NCBI GenBank assembly: GCA_945897085.1
Contig: CAMDEU010000001.1
Coordinates: 1 to 64,000 of the forward strand
From: Spirosoma fluviale
GTDB taxonomy: Bacteria; Bacteroidota; Bacteroidia; Cytophagales; Cyclobacteriaceae
Direction: 5' to 3'
Length of the DNA stretch: 64,000 nt
Shown: positions 56,345-64,000 of the stretch, in pieces
Layout: every line of letters starts with the position of its first letter
Position numbering within the stretch: the first letter of the stretch is position 1
Translations under genes and position numbers: made by a program
The notes under the pieces: generated by a model
The model's database searches: none
What the model saw: only the letters and a program-made list of their open reading frames with translations
Told to the model about the DNA's origin: nothing

Positions 56345-56369
56345 CTCTCGAATAATCCGACACACCCCA

Positions 56370-57464
56370 ATGGAAACACCCATCAAAACCATCCCTTTAA
56401 ATGATCTTCACGCAGCTTTAGGAGGTAAAATGGTTCCTTTTGCAGGCTACATGATGCCAGTTCGCTACAGTTCAGATATGGAAGAACATCTTTGCGTTCG
56501 TCAAGGAGTAGGGGTATTTGATGTTTCCCACATGGGTGAATTTTTTGTAGAGGGGCCTCAGGCTTTGGCACTGATTCAGAAAGTTACCTCCAACGATGCG
56601 TCCACTTTGGTGATCGGTCAGGCCCAGTATTCCTGCTATCCCAATGAAGTCGGAGGAATCGTAGACGATTTGATTGTGTACAAAATGGAGGAGGAGAAGT
56701 ACATGCTGGTGGTCAATGCCTCTAATATCGACAAGGATTGGGCATGGATTTCAAGCCATAATACGATGGGCGCAAGGCTTCGCAATGCATCCGAGGACTA
56801 TTGTCTTTTTGCTGTACAGGGACCTAAGGCTGCTGGAGCCATGCAGCCGTTGACGTCGGTGTCGCTAGCAGATATCAAGTTTTATCATTTTGAAATCGGC
56901 GACTTTGCGGGCATCTCGGACGTGATTATCTCAGGAACAGGCTATACGGGTGCTGGAGGATTTGAGATTTATGTTAAAAACGCCGATGCAGAGCGAGTTT
57001 GGAAAAAGATTTTTGAAGCAGGTGCTAGCTATGGCATCCAACCTATAGGGCTAGGTGCTCGAGATACGCTGCGCTTGGAGATGGGCTATTGCTTGTATGG
57101 CAACGACATCACCGATACCACTTCACCCATTGAAGCAGGATTGGGTTGGATCACCAAATTCACCAAGGACTTCACAAATTCCGAAGCATTGAAGCAACAA
57201 AAAGAAGCAGGGGTAAGTCGCAAGTTGGTAGGATTTGTCATGCAGGAGCGTGGTATCCCTAGAGGGCATTACCCAATCGTGGATGCTGCTGGAGAGGTGA
57301 TTGGAGAAGTTACTTCCGGTACGCAGTCTCCTAGTATGGGACTTGGAATTGGGATGGGTTATGTTCAAACCGGCTACAGCAAGGTGGGAACGGAGATTTA
57401 CATCCAGATCCGAAACAAAAACCTAAAGGCTCAAATAGAAAAATTCCCTTTATACAAAGGATAA
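56370..57464 (+). CDS. gcvT: Glycine cleavage system T protein (aminomethyltransferase)
   Basis: The product is 364 residues, the family length. [68 protein letters not shown] and [11 protein letters not shown] are the standard folate-binding motifs. It moves the methylene group of glycine to tetrahydrofolate. Its stop overlaps the next ATG (TAATG). The rest of the cleavage system is not in the window. Confidence 0.96.
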   Translation: METPIKTIPLNDLHAALGGKMVPFAGYMMPVRYSSDMEEHLCVRQGVGVFDVSHMGEFFVEGPQALALIQKVTSNDASTLVIGQAQYSCYPNEVGGIVDDLIVYKMEEEKYMLVVNASNIDKDWAWISSHNTMGARLRNASEDYCLFAVQGPKAAGAMQPLTSVSLADIKFYHFEIGDFAGISDVIISGTGYTGAGGFEIYVKNADAERVWKKIFEAGASYGIQPIGLGARDTLRLEMGYCLYGNDITDTTSPIEAGLGWITKFTKDFTNSEALKQQKEAGVSRKLVGFVMQERGIPRGHYPIVDAAGEVIGEVTSGTQSPSMGLGIGMGYVQTGYSKVGTEIYIQIRNKNLKAQIEKFPLYKG

Positions 57465-58177
57465 TGCGATCCATTGAAGTTTGCTTTAGTCCAGAGCTGA
57501 TCCACTTACACGAGGTAACCGGTAAGTTGGTGGTCGTTGTGGATATTTTTAGAGCAACTTCTACCATGGTGTCTGCTTTGGCCCATGGCGTTACGGAGAT
57601 TCTGCCTTTCGCAGATTTGGAAGCCTGTAGAGCGATGCAGAGCCAAGGTTATCTTATTTCTGGAGAGCGTAATGGACTTACTGCGCCGGGATTTGAACTG
57701 GGAAATTCCCCAGTAGCCTATATTGATGGAAAGTATGCAGGCAGGAAACTAGCGATGACAACTACCAATGGTACGGTGGCCCTCAAAAAATCCAAAGGTG
57801 CTGCAGAAATTTTGATTGGGGCTTTTCCGAACCTTCAAGCCACAGTAACCTACATCCAATCTCGAGATTTGGATGTGTTGATTCACTGTGCAGGCTGGAA
57901 GGGACGATTTAATTTGGAAGATTCGCTTTATGCGGGTGCATTGGTTCAAGCGCTTGGAGAAAGCCATTCCAACCGAGAAGACGGAGCACTTGCCATGGGA
58001 TCTTTGTTTTCCCTAGAAGGTGAAAATTTGGCAACTTACCTGTCGCAGGCTTCCCACGCCAAGCGCTTACAAAATCATGGTATTGAGACTGATATTGATT
58101 TTTGCTTGAGTCTCAATCTGTGCCAGCTAGTGGTAAGGGTAGCTGAAAATGGGGCCTTACGCATAATTGAAGGGTAA
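57464..58177 (+). CDS. comB: Probable 2-phosphosulfolactate phosphatase
   Basis: The product is 237 residues. VVVDIFRATSTMVSALAHG, LISGERNGLTAPGFELGNSP and TTTNGTVALKKSKGAAEIL, plus HCAGWKGRFNLEDSLYAGAL, are the signature segments of ComB. In methanogens ComB dephosphorylates 2-phosphosulfolactate during coenzyme M synthesis; in bacteria the role is unclear. Coupled to gcvT by a one-base overlap, which looks accidental rather than functional. Confidence 0.85.
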   Translation: MRSIEVCFSPELIHLHEVTGKLVVVVDIFRATSTMVSALAHGVTEILPFADLEACRAMQSQGYLISGERNGLTAPGFELGNSPVAYIDGKYAGRKLAMTTTNGTVALKKSKGAAEILIGAFPNLQATVTYIQSRDLDVLIHCAGWKGRFNLEDSLYAGALVQALGESHSNREDGALAMGSLFSLEGENLATYLSQASHAKRLQNHGIETDIDFCLSLNLCQLVVRVAENGALRIIEG

Positions 58178-58181
58178 CGCA

Positions 58182-58544
58182 TTAATTTGGTTTCCGCAAT
58201 TTTTCATTTTCTTGGTGACGGGTTAAATCTCGGCTATTTTTCTTCTCCAAGTTCTTCATCAAAGCCTCCGTTAAGTTAACGCCTGTTTGGTTGGCAAGGC
58301 AAATCAGCACCCAAAGTACATCGGCCATTTCGTCGTCGAGTGCGCGGCCCTTGTCCGACTCTTTGAATGACTGTTCCCCATAGGTTCGAGCCATGATTCT
58401 GGCCAATTCCCCCACTTCCTCCATCAGTAAAGTCATGTTGGTCAGTTCATTGAAGTAGCGTACGCCCACAGTCTGAATCCAATTGTCTACTAATTTTTGC
58501 GCTTCATTGAGCGTAAGATCATTTTTTTCCATAAGTTCAGTCAT
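58182..58544 (-). CDS. MazG-like nucleotide pyrophosphohydrolase
   Basis: The product is 120 residues, all-alpha, with the MazG metal motif MEEVGELARI (EExxE) and DDEMADVLWVL (ExxD). It probably hydrolyses a non-canonical NTP, so acts in house cleaning. It is convergent with comB by 4 bases and divergent from the DUF1801 gene by 27. Confidence 0.85.
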   Translation of the reverse strand: MTELMEKNDLTLNEAQKLVDNWIQTVGVRYFNELTNMTLLMEEVGELARIMARTYGEQSFKESDKGRALDDEMADVLWVLICLANQTGVNLTEALMKNLEKKNSRDLTRHQENEKLRKPN

Positions 58545-58571
58545 CTATTCAAATATAAAGAGCCAGCGCCT

Positions 58572-58955
58572 ATGAATCCCAAACCTAGCAGCGTGGAAGA
58601 GTATTTTTCTAGGTTTCCCCCAGAAATCCAACCCAAATTAACCCAAATAAGAGTGCTATTGAAGCAGACCTTACCCGAGGCAGAAGAAGTCATCAGCTAC
58701 CACATGCCAGCATTTAAAACCAGCGAAGTGTTGGTGTACTATGCAGCTACCAAAAGTCATCTCGGTTTTTATCCTACCTCCTCTGGAGTTTCCAATTTTA
58801 AGGAAAAATTGGCCGGTTATGTGACTTCAAAGGGGGTTATTCAATTTTCGTATGGCGAAGAATTGCCGGAGCAACTTATTGTTGCAATTGCTCAGTTTCG
58901 TGCTCAGGAGGCCATAGAAAGAGCTGCGGCAAAGAAGAAAAAGAAACTCAAGTAA
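58572..58955 (+). CDS. DUF1801 (YdhG-like) protein
   Basis: The product is 127 residues, of the YdhG/DUF1801 fold (SVEEYFSRFPPEIQPKLTQIRVLLKQTLPEAEEVISYHMPAF). A Lys-rich tail (AAAKKKKKLK) ends the protein. The ATG at 58572 is preferred over an upstream in-frame ATG inside the divergent gene's start. It overlaps the convergent aminotransferase by 8 bases. Confidence 0.82.
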   Translation: MNPKPSSVEEYFSRFPPEIQPKLTQIRVLLKQTLPEAEEVISYHMPAFKTSEVLVYYAATKSHLGFYPTSSGVSNFKEKLAGYVTSKGVIQFSYGEELPEQLIVAIAQFRAQEAIERAAAKKKKKLK

Positions 58956-60216
58956 GGATTTGTTTTAAAGCAACTACAAACGCGTCTAATTCATCTTTGG
59001 TATTGTAGACATGAGTGGATACGCGAATGGCATTCACGCCTCCTTCAGGTACCTGCCGAATTCGAAATCCTGCTTTGCCCAATGCGTTGCCACAGGTTTG
59101 GTAGCTCATATTTTTAGGCCGGAAAGAAAGAAGTGAGATTCGTGATTCCTTTTCCACAGGGGTGAGGATATCTAGTTTGGAATTCATTTCAGAAAGCCCA
59201 TCTAGCAGGTGCTGGTTGAGGGTTCTGAGCCTGGTTTCGATGTTGGCTTTGCCTATTTTCTCATGGAATTCCGCGGCTGCCACCATACCTACGGCTAGGG
59301 ATCTGCTTTGGGTGCCGTAGTCAAAGCGCCTCGCGGACGGTACATAGCCTGCTAGGGTAGGGGGATTCACGGTCATGTTCCATCCTGTATCCGAATGCCC
59401 TCCAATCATAAGTGGGCGAACTTTTTCAAGTGCGGCCTCTTTAACATATAGAAATGCGGTGCCACTAGGACCCAACATCCATTTGTGGAAGCAACCTGCA
59501 TAAAAATCACAGCCCAGTGCATGGAGGTCTAGATTAAAGGTTCCTGCCCCATGTGCCCCATCTATCGCAGTGAGAATCCCGTGAGTTTGGGCTAGTTTGC
59601 AAATCTCCTGAATAGGAAATACCAGCCCTGTGGTGCAGGTCACATGGGGCAGGGCAATAACTTTAGTTTTGGGATTAATTAATTTTTGAACTTCAGTCAA
59701 ATTCTCTTCTTGTGTCGCTTTAGGTTCAAGAGTTCGAAGGACAATGCCATCGTATTTTGCTCTATTTAGCCAAGGGAGTGCATTTCCAACATGCTCGTGC
59801 GTAGTGAGTATGACTTCGTCTCCAGACTGCAGCGGTATGCCCCAGGCCAGGATATTGATTCCCTCCGTGGTGTTGTGTGTGATGGATAATTCCGTAGGTT
59901 GGATGCGGAGAAATTGAGCAAGCTGGATTCGCTCTTGATCCGAGTTTCCATATTCCCCGCTGGTATTGATGTCTCTATTACTTTTTTCTAGGGCATCGAG
60001 TACCGAAAAGGGTGCAGGGCCAAAGGTACCGTTGTTGAGGTAGATGCGGTCAGTGGTGAGGGGGAATTGGCTCCTTATTGCTTTCCAATAAGCTTCATCC
60101 TGCACAATGCCCGAAGGAAAAGGCGGTCTTTCCTCTTGAGGAAATGAAAATCCAGTTAGGGTGGGTAGGCTTAATCCTAGCCCTAGGTGTTGGATAAAGG
60201 TTCTTCGGCTGCTCAT
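58948..60216 (-). CDS. Class V aminotransferase-fold PLP enzyme, exported
   Basis: The product is 422 residues, related to isopenicillin-N epimerase and cysteine desulfurase. YLNNGTFGPAP, HNTTEGINILAWGI, AIDGAHGAGTFNLDLHALGCDFYAGCFHKWMLGPSG (PLP Lys in HKW) and RVSTHVYNT mark the fold. It begins with a twin-arginine-like signal (SSRRTFIQHLGLGLSL), so may be exported folded. The substrate is unknown. Confidence 0.88.
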   Translation of the reverse strand: MSSRRTFIQHLGLGLSLPTLTGFSFPQEERPPFPSGIVQDEAYWKAIRSQFPLTTDRIYLNNGTFGPAPFSVLDALEKSNRDINTSGEYGNSDQERIQLAQFLRIQPTELSITHNTTEGINILAWGIPLQSGDEVILTTHEHVGNALPWLNRAKYDGIVLRTLEPKATQEENLTEVQKLINPKTKVIALPHVTCTTGLVFPIQEICKLAQTHGILTAIDGAHGAGTFNLDLHALGCDFYAGCFHKWMLGPSGTAFLYVKEAALEKVRPLMIGGHSDTGWNMTVNPPTLAGYVPSARRFDYGTQSRSLAVGMVAAAEFHEKIGKANIETRLRTLNQHLLDGLSEMNSKLDILTPVEKESRISLLSFRPKNMSYQTCGNALGKAGFRIRQVPEGGVNAIRVSTHVYNTKDELDAFVVALKQILT

Positions 60217-60350
60217 GGGTCGCTTCTAAAGGAGTAAACTAATGAATATCAGCCGAATTTGGAATCCGTTGATCAAGTTTTCTAGTTTCTCAGGTTGCGC
60301 GTTAGTTTGAGGCTGTATTAACCAATCGCTCTGGGTCGGCCTTGCTGCTC

Positions 60351-61829
60351 TTATTCTCCAAGCTTAAGGCAATGATCTATGCAGGCGGGCACATCCTGAT
60401 CGTAGTGACTGACATAGATCAGAGTCATCGGCGAATGAAGTAGGATTGTTTGGAGGGTTTCTCGAAAAAGTTGGCGCTGTTGTTCGTCCATCCCCTGAGA
60501 GGCCTCATCTAGGATAAGGAGTTGCGGGTTTTTGATCAAAGCTCGGGCGAGGAGGGCCCAGCGCTGCTCTGCAAGGGTTAATCCGTGAAAATACCGATCG
60601 GATAGGTGCTGTAGCTTAAAGAAATCCATCCAAGCCTTTGCTTGGCTTTCTTCCTGCTGACTTGCCTTTCTATACAATCCCATGGTGTCTGTCAATCCCG
60701 AGAGGATGACTTTCTGTAGGCTCTGGTTTCTTGGAAAGAAGCGTCCTAGCTCGGGAGCTACAAATCCTATGGGCCGCTTGAGGTCCCAAATGCTTTCGCC
60801 TGTTCCCCTTTTTTTACCAAAAAGGGAGAATTTTTGAGAATAGGCTTGTGGGTTTTCTCCGATCAGCAAACTGATAAGCGTCGATTTACCGCTCCCATTT
60901 TGTCCAGAAAGCCTCCATAGCTCCCCGGCTTCCACTTTCCAACTGAAGCTGTCTAGGATTAGCTTATCTCCATAGCGGATGCTGACTTGATCTAGTTCTA
61001 CTACGCGGCCTTCTGATCGAGGAATAGCTGGAAGGAGCTGCGGAAGTAGGGATAGGTCCCAGGGTAAGTTAAATTCGGATGCACTGGGGAGGATGAAATC
61101 CTTCCGCTCCCAGGTGCGGAGACTCCCATTTTCTGCTAGTTGAGCCACCTGGGTGATTTGGGAGGGAATCTCGTGGGAGTTGGTCGTGAGCAGGACATGT
61201 ATGCCTTGGCGGATACATTCTTCCAAAAAATCCCCAAAGGCACTTCTACTTTCTTGATCTAGTCCGGTTAGAGGCTGGTCCATTAGGAACATTTTCGGCT
61301 GTCTTAATAAGCCTAAAGCGAGAGATAAGCGTCTCGTTTCCCCATTGGAAAGAGCTAGTACGGAACGCTCAAGTAGCGGTTGTAATCGAAGGAGTTCTGC
61401 TACTTTTTTAATGGTCCAAGGCCCAGGAATGGAGGGGCTGTTTTTATGGAGGTAGGCGCTTACCGTTAGCGTATCATCTACTGCTTCACTGTTGAAGCGC
61501 TGTTGGTAGTAAAAATTCTGGAGGCCAGCCGTGTTTCGAATTTGATAGTCCTGTGAGATCAGCGCCATCAAGTCACGGAAACTATAGACCTGACCCTCCT
61601 TATTTTTTTGTTGAGTATACGTTGCCGAAAAGGGCCTGTCAACGGTTCCTTTTTGTAGGAGAGTTCTCCCAAGAAGGGTTTCTAAGAATCCTGTCAACGC
61701 CCTACCTGAATCTCCAAATACCGCCCAATGTTCGCCCTGCTTCCAGGTGAAGTGGAGGTCTTCAAAGAGTGTAGCTCCTCGATAATTGACCTGCGCAGCT
61801 ACGACTTGAAGGAGAGTTGGGTCGGACAT
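60351..61829 (-). CDS. ModF-like tandem ABC ATPase with a degenerate first nucleotide site
   Basis: The product is 492 residues with two ABC domains and no membrane segments. Domain 2 has Walker A GQNGSGKST (about 309-317) and Walker B LLILDEAS (about 442). Domain 1 has GDSGRALT (39-46) where GxxGxGKT is expected and MFLMDQP (about 180-186) where the catalytic Glu is expected, although LSNGE is intact. It resembles E. coli ModF/PhrA in layout (FSLFGKKRGTGESIWD, GLYRKASQQ). No permease genes are nearby; function unknown. Confidence 0.87.
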   Translation of the reverse strand: MSDPTLLQVVAAQVNYRGATLFEDLHFTWKQGEHWAVFGDSGRALTGFLETLLGRTLLQKGTVDRPFSATYTQQKNKEGQVYSFRDLMALISQDYQIRNTAGLQNFYYQQRFNSEAVDDTLTVSAYLHKNSPSIPGPWTIKKVAELLRLQPLLERSVLALSNGETRRLSLALGLLRQPKMFLMDQPLTGLDQESRSAFGDFLEECIRQGIHVLLTTNSHEIPSQITQVAQLAENGSLRTWERKDFILPSASEFNLPWDLSLLPQLLPAIPRSEGRVVELDQVSIRYGDKLILDSFSWKVEAGELWRLSGQNGSGKSTLISLLIGENPQAYSQKFSLFGKKRGTGESIWDLKRPIGFVAPELGRFFPRNQSLQKVILSGLTDTMGLYRKASQQEESQAKAWMDFFKLQHLSDRYFHGLTLAEQRWALLARALIKNPQLLILDEASQGMDEQQRQLFRETLQTILLHSPMTLIYVSHYDQDVPACIDHCLKLGE

Positions 61830-61974
61830 GTGGTGGAGGAATGCGGAGATTTAAGCAAATAGATTCAATGATTTTGATTCAATTTAATTTTTAAAACCAG
61901 TCGAAGTAATTTTATATTAAAAACGGATTTTTAGTTAATTATTTATTTGTGATTCAAGTGAATTAGAATCTTTT
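61830..61974. other. AT-rich intergenic stretch
   Basis: 145 bases before the ABC ATPase gene, with no clear promoter box or terminator. A short GATTC-n10-GAATC inverted repeat is present. Confidence 0.3.
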
Positions 61975-62352
61975 TTAATCAATTGGATACGGAATAAAGA
62001 CAAAGCTGGTAAAGGCTCCATCCATCACAAATAAGCAACAAAATTCGTCGGGGTCCTTGTAGTTTTTGGTGAAGTCTTCGAGTCCCTCTTCTGCAATCAG
62101 GGTACGCTGCACAAACTCATCCACGTAGGTGATGAAGTAGTTCCAATCCAAGTCTTTTTCGGCTTTGCCGATAAAGATTTTTCCGATGGGTTGCATGTCT
62201 TTGCAAATAGGGAAAATAGGAAAGTTAGAAAATCCCTTGGACCGTACTTGGTAGGAGGCCTCTTTGAGTATATCACAGACTTTGACAAAGTCGCTGGTGA
62301 TCGTACCTAGGTATTTCCCACTCAGTTCGGGATCATTGAAATCAGAGATCAT
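61975..62352 (-). CDS. Small conserved hypothetical protein coupled to rlmD
   Basis: The product is 125 residues, acidic, no signal or membrane helix, with aromatic-rich segments (LDWNYFITYVDEFVQRTLI, DPDEFCCLFVMDGAFTSFVFIPYPID). I do not recognise a domain. It starts inside the rlmD stop codon (ATGA overlap), so it is translated with the methyltransferase. Confidence 0.75.
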   Translation of the reverse strand: MISDFNDPELSGKYLGTITSDFVKVCDILKEASYQVRSKGFSNFPIFPICKDMQPIGKIFIGKAEKDLDWNYFITYVDEFVQRTLIAEEGLEDFTKNYKDPDEFCCLFVMDGAFTSFVFIPYPID

Positions 62353-63755
62353 GGCTTTAGGGTTAGTCGTACCACATTTTCTACATGGTAGGTTTGAGGA
62401 AACATGTCTACAGGCTGCACCTTTTCTACCTGATAGCGCTCACCCAATAAGGCTAGATCTCGAGCCTGGGTGGCAGGATTGCAGGAAACGTATACAATTA
62501 CTGGGGCAGCGATTTGAAGAAGCATTTCAATGACTTTTTCGTCCATTCCTGCCCGAGGAGGGTCGGTGATGATCAAATCTGGTTTGGCATGGTTTGCTAT
62601 AAATTCATCGTTCAGGATATCCTTCATGTCACCCGCATAGAAGAGGGTGTTTTCAATCCCATTCAGCTGAGAGTTGAGCCGGGCATCTTCAATGGCTGCA
62701 GCTACATATTCCACCCCTATAACTTGTTTTGCCTGCTTGGCCACAAAGTTGGCAATGGTACCCGTGCCGGTGTAGAGATCGTATACCACCTCATCTCCTT
62801 GGAGCTGCGCAAATTCGCGTACGACCTTGTAGAGTTCGTAGGCTTGGTCAGAATTGGTTTGGTAGAAGGATTTGGGTCCGATCCGAAACCGTAATCCTTC
62901 CATTTGCTCCTCGATGTAGGGGAGGCCTGAAAAAGTTACTAGGTCTAAATCATTGAAAGTTTCGTTGCCTTTGGTATTGATCACATAGAGTAGGCAAGTT
63001 ATTTCGGGGAAAGTCTCCTTCAAAAAGGTCATTACCTTAGAAATTGACTCTGGGTCATTTTCTCCAAATTGAACAATGACCATCGTTTCTCCCGTACTGG
63101 TGGTACGAATAATCAGGTTACGAAGTACTCCTTCCTGATTGCGGATTGCGTAGAAGGAAATTCCATTTGCTCGGGCAAAAGTTCGAAGGCCATTTCGTAC
63201 TGCATTGGAAATACCACCCTGCAAGTAGCAGTGCTCGATATCGATGATTTTATCAAACATCTTTGGGATGTGAAAGCCCAAAGCGTTGCGTTCAAATTCT
63301 TGGTCTGAGTCGATTTCCTCGCGAGTGAGCCAGCGGGAGTTTGAAAAAGTAAAATCTAGTTTGTTGCGGTAGTACTGGGTATTCGCAGAGGCTAGGAGCG
63401 GAGCAACTTCCGGAATAGGTACTTTGGCGATCCGTTCAAACTGATCCACCACCTGTTGCCGCTTGTATTGCTGTTGAAGTTCGTAAGTGATGTGCTGCCA
63501 TTTGCAGCCACCACAGGTTCCAAAATGAGCACAAAAAGGTTCGATTCGGTCTTTGGAGTAGGAGTGGAACTTCACCACTTCCCCTTCCATAAATGAGCTT
63601 TTGCCTTTGGTAATCCGCACATCCACCACATCTCCAGGGGCGACTTGATTCACAAACACCACCTTTCCCTCGTGGTAACCTAGGCACTTGCCTTCTGTAG
63701 CAATCCGTTCGATGGTCAGGTCGGTGATGACCTTATGTTTCATTTTTCTTGACAT
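62349..63755 (-). CDS. rlmD: 23S rRNA (uracil-5-)-methyltransferase RlmD/RumA family
   Basis: The product is 468 residues. An N-terminal TRAM domain (IERIATEGKCLGYHEGKVVFVNQVAPGDVVDVRI) precedes an Fe-S-binding Cys cluster (CAHFGTCGGCKW), then the methyltransferase fold with DLYTGTGTIANF, IITDPPRAGMDEKVIEML and YVSCNPATQARDL (catalytic Cys). It methylates uridine in 23S rRNA, in this subgroup likely U1939 or U747. Confidence 0.93.
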   Translation of the reverse strand: MSRKMKHKVITDLTIERIATEGKCLGYHEGKVVFVNQVAPGDVVDVRITKGKSSFMEGEVVKFHSYSKDRIEPFCAHFGTCGGCKWQHITYELQQQYKRQQVVDQFERIAKVPIPEVAPLLASANTQYYRNKLDFTFSNSRWLTREEIDSDQEFERNALGFHIPKMFDKIIDIEHCYLQGGISNAVRNGLRTFARANGISFYAIRNQEGVLRNLIIRTTSTGETMVIVQFGENDPESISKVMTFLKETFPEITCLLYVINTKGNETFNDLDLVTFSGLPYIEEQMEGLRFRIGPKSFYQTNSDQAYELYKVVREFAQLQGDEVVYDLYTGTGTIANFVAKQAKQVIGVEYVAAAIEDARLNSQLNGIENTLFYAGDMKDILNDEFIANHAKPDLIITDPPRAGMDEKVIEMLLQIAAPVIVYVSCNPATQARDLALLGERYQVEKVQPVDMFPQTYHVENVVRLTLKP

Positions 63756-63862
63756 TGCCGTAAAATTAGGAAAAAAGGGACAGGTTTAGACCAAATTCTC
63801 CAAGCGAGGTACGCTTTGATCCCACAATTTGCCTGCTTAGGCCTTTGTTTCTAGCATTTTTC

Positions 63863-63870
63863 TATCTTTA
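63863..63870 (+). promoter_or_regulatory. Candidate -7 box of the SDR gene
   Basis: TATCTTTA matches TAnnTTTG in 5 of 6 fixed positions, 16 bases before the ATG at 63886. Confidence 0.3.
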
Positions 63871-63885
63871 GGACTAAATAAGGGT

Positions 63886-64000
63886 ATGAACTATACGAAT
63901 AAAGTGGTACTTATCACAGGAGCCACCTCAGGAATAGGAGAGGCCTGTGCAGCTGCATTTGGTGCAGCAGGCGCCAAGCTAGTCATCACAGGAAGGAATC
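63886..64000 (+). CDS. SDR-family oxidoreductase, N-terminus (truncated by window edge)
   Basis: Only 38 codons are present: MNYTNKVVLITGATSGIGEA, then AAAFGAAGAKLVITGRN. TGxxxGIG is the NAD(P)-binding motif of classical short-chain dehydrogenases. The substrate cannot be judged. Confidence 0.88.
   Translation, partial: MNYTNKVVLITGATSGIGEACAAAFGAAGAKLVITGRN

Noticed and set aside
56283-56369. Glycine riboswitch before gcvT
   Set aside because: The gap is too short for the aptamer and has no matching GC-rich stems.

Overview
This window is ordinary chromosome from a member of the Bacteroidota. Gene content and protein style point to the Cytophagales, probably near Cyclobacteriaceae/Algoriphagus, although the species cannot be fixed by eye. 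Supporting signs are many upstream TAnnTTTG boxes (the Bacteroidota -7 element), few Shine-Dalgarno sequences, a DAHP synthase-chorismate mutase fusion, an LptD-like protein, a UpxY/NusG paralog, DUF4197, DUF6503 and DUF4268 proteins, and a lysyl-tRNA synthetase with a C-terminal extension. I see no tRNA, rRNA, CRISPR array, insertion sequence, prophage or integron.

Layout. 1-2093: 5' part of purL, minus strand, cut by the window edge. 2532-9084: a TetR regulator with a TolC/adaptor/RND efflux operon. 9211-9726: an orphan NusG-family protein. 9789-12149: dapA-xseA-xseB, minus. 12439-18540: a CNNM/CorC-type membrane protein, an unusually long ligA, and metG. 18628-20769: a DUF6503 lipoprotein and a PepSY membrane protein. 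20771-26586: a decayed response-regulator start followed by a heavy-metal RND operon. 26593-29827: a phosphoesterase, a GNAT acetyltransferase and a short SSB. 30019-32363: an APC permease and a Kelch protein.

32473-39341 is the most interesting block. It is a Phe/Tyr operon on the minus strand, in the order DAHP synthase/chorismate mutase, aroB, aroA, prephenate dehydratase, aminotransferase, prephenate dehydrogenase. It is preceded by what looks like a complete transcription attenuator. A promoter-like box is followed by an unannotated 31-codon leader ORF with an aromatic run (YFSFFYFYF), then a strong terminator, and a 9-nt leader segment perfectly complementary to the terminator's 5' arm. 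A truncated DAHP-synthase paralog lies just upstream.

39440-64000 is mostly housekeeping: proline dehydrogenase, lysS, DUF4197, LptD, an amidase, a SirB1-like protein, a 4'-phosphopantetheinyl transferase, a WD40-DivIVA-folB-DUF4268 operon, two HesB/IscA proteins, dtd, thiL, methylmalonyl-CoA epimerase, gcvT-comB, a MazG-like protein, a class V aminotransferase, a tandem ABC ATPase with a degenerate first site, rlmD with a small partner, and the first bases of an SDR gene.

All functional calls come from reading motifs and recalling families; no search was run. Promoter boxes are short matches and individually weak.
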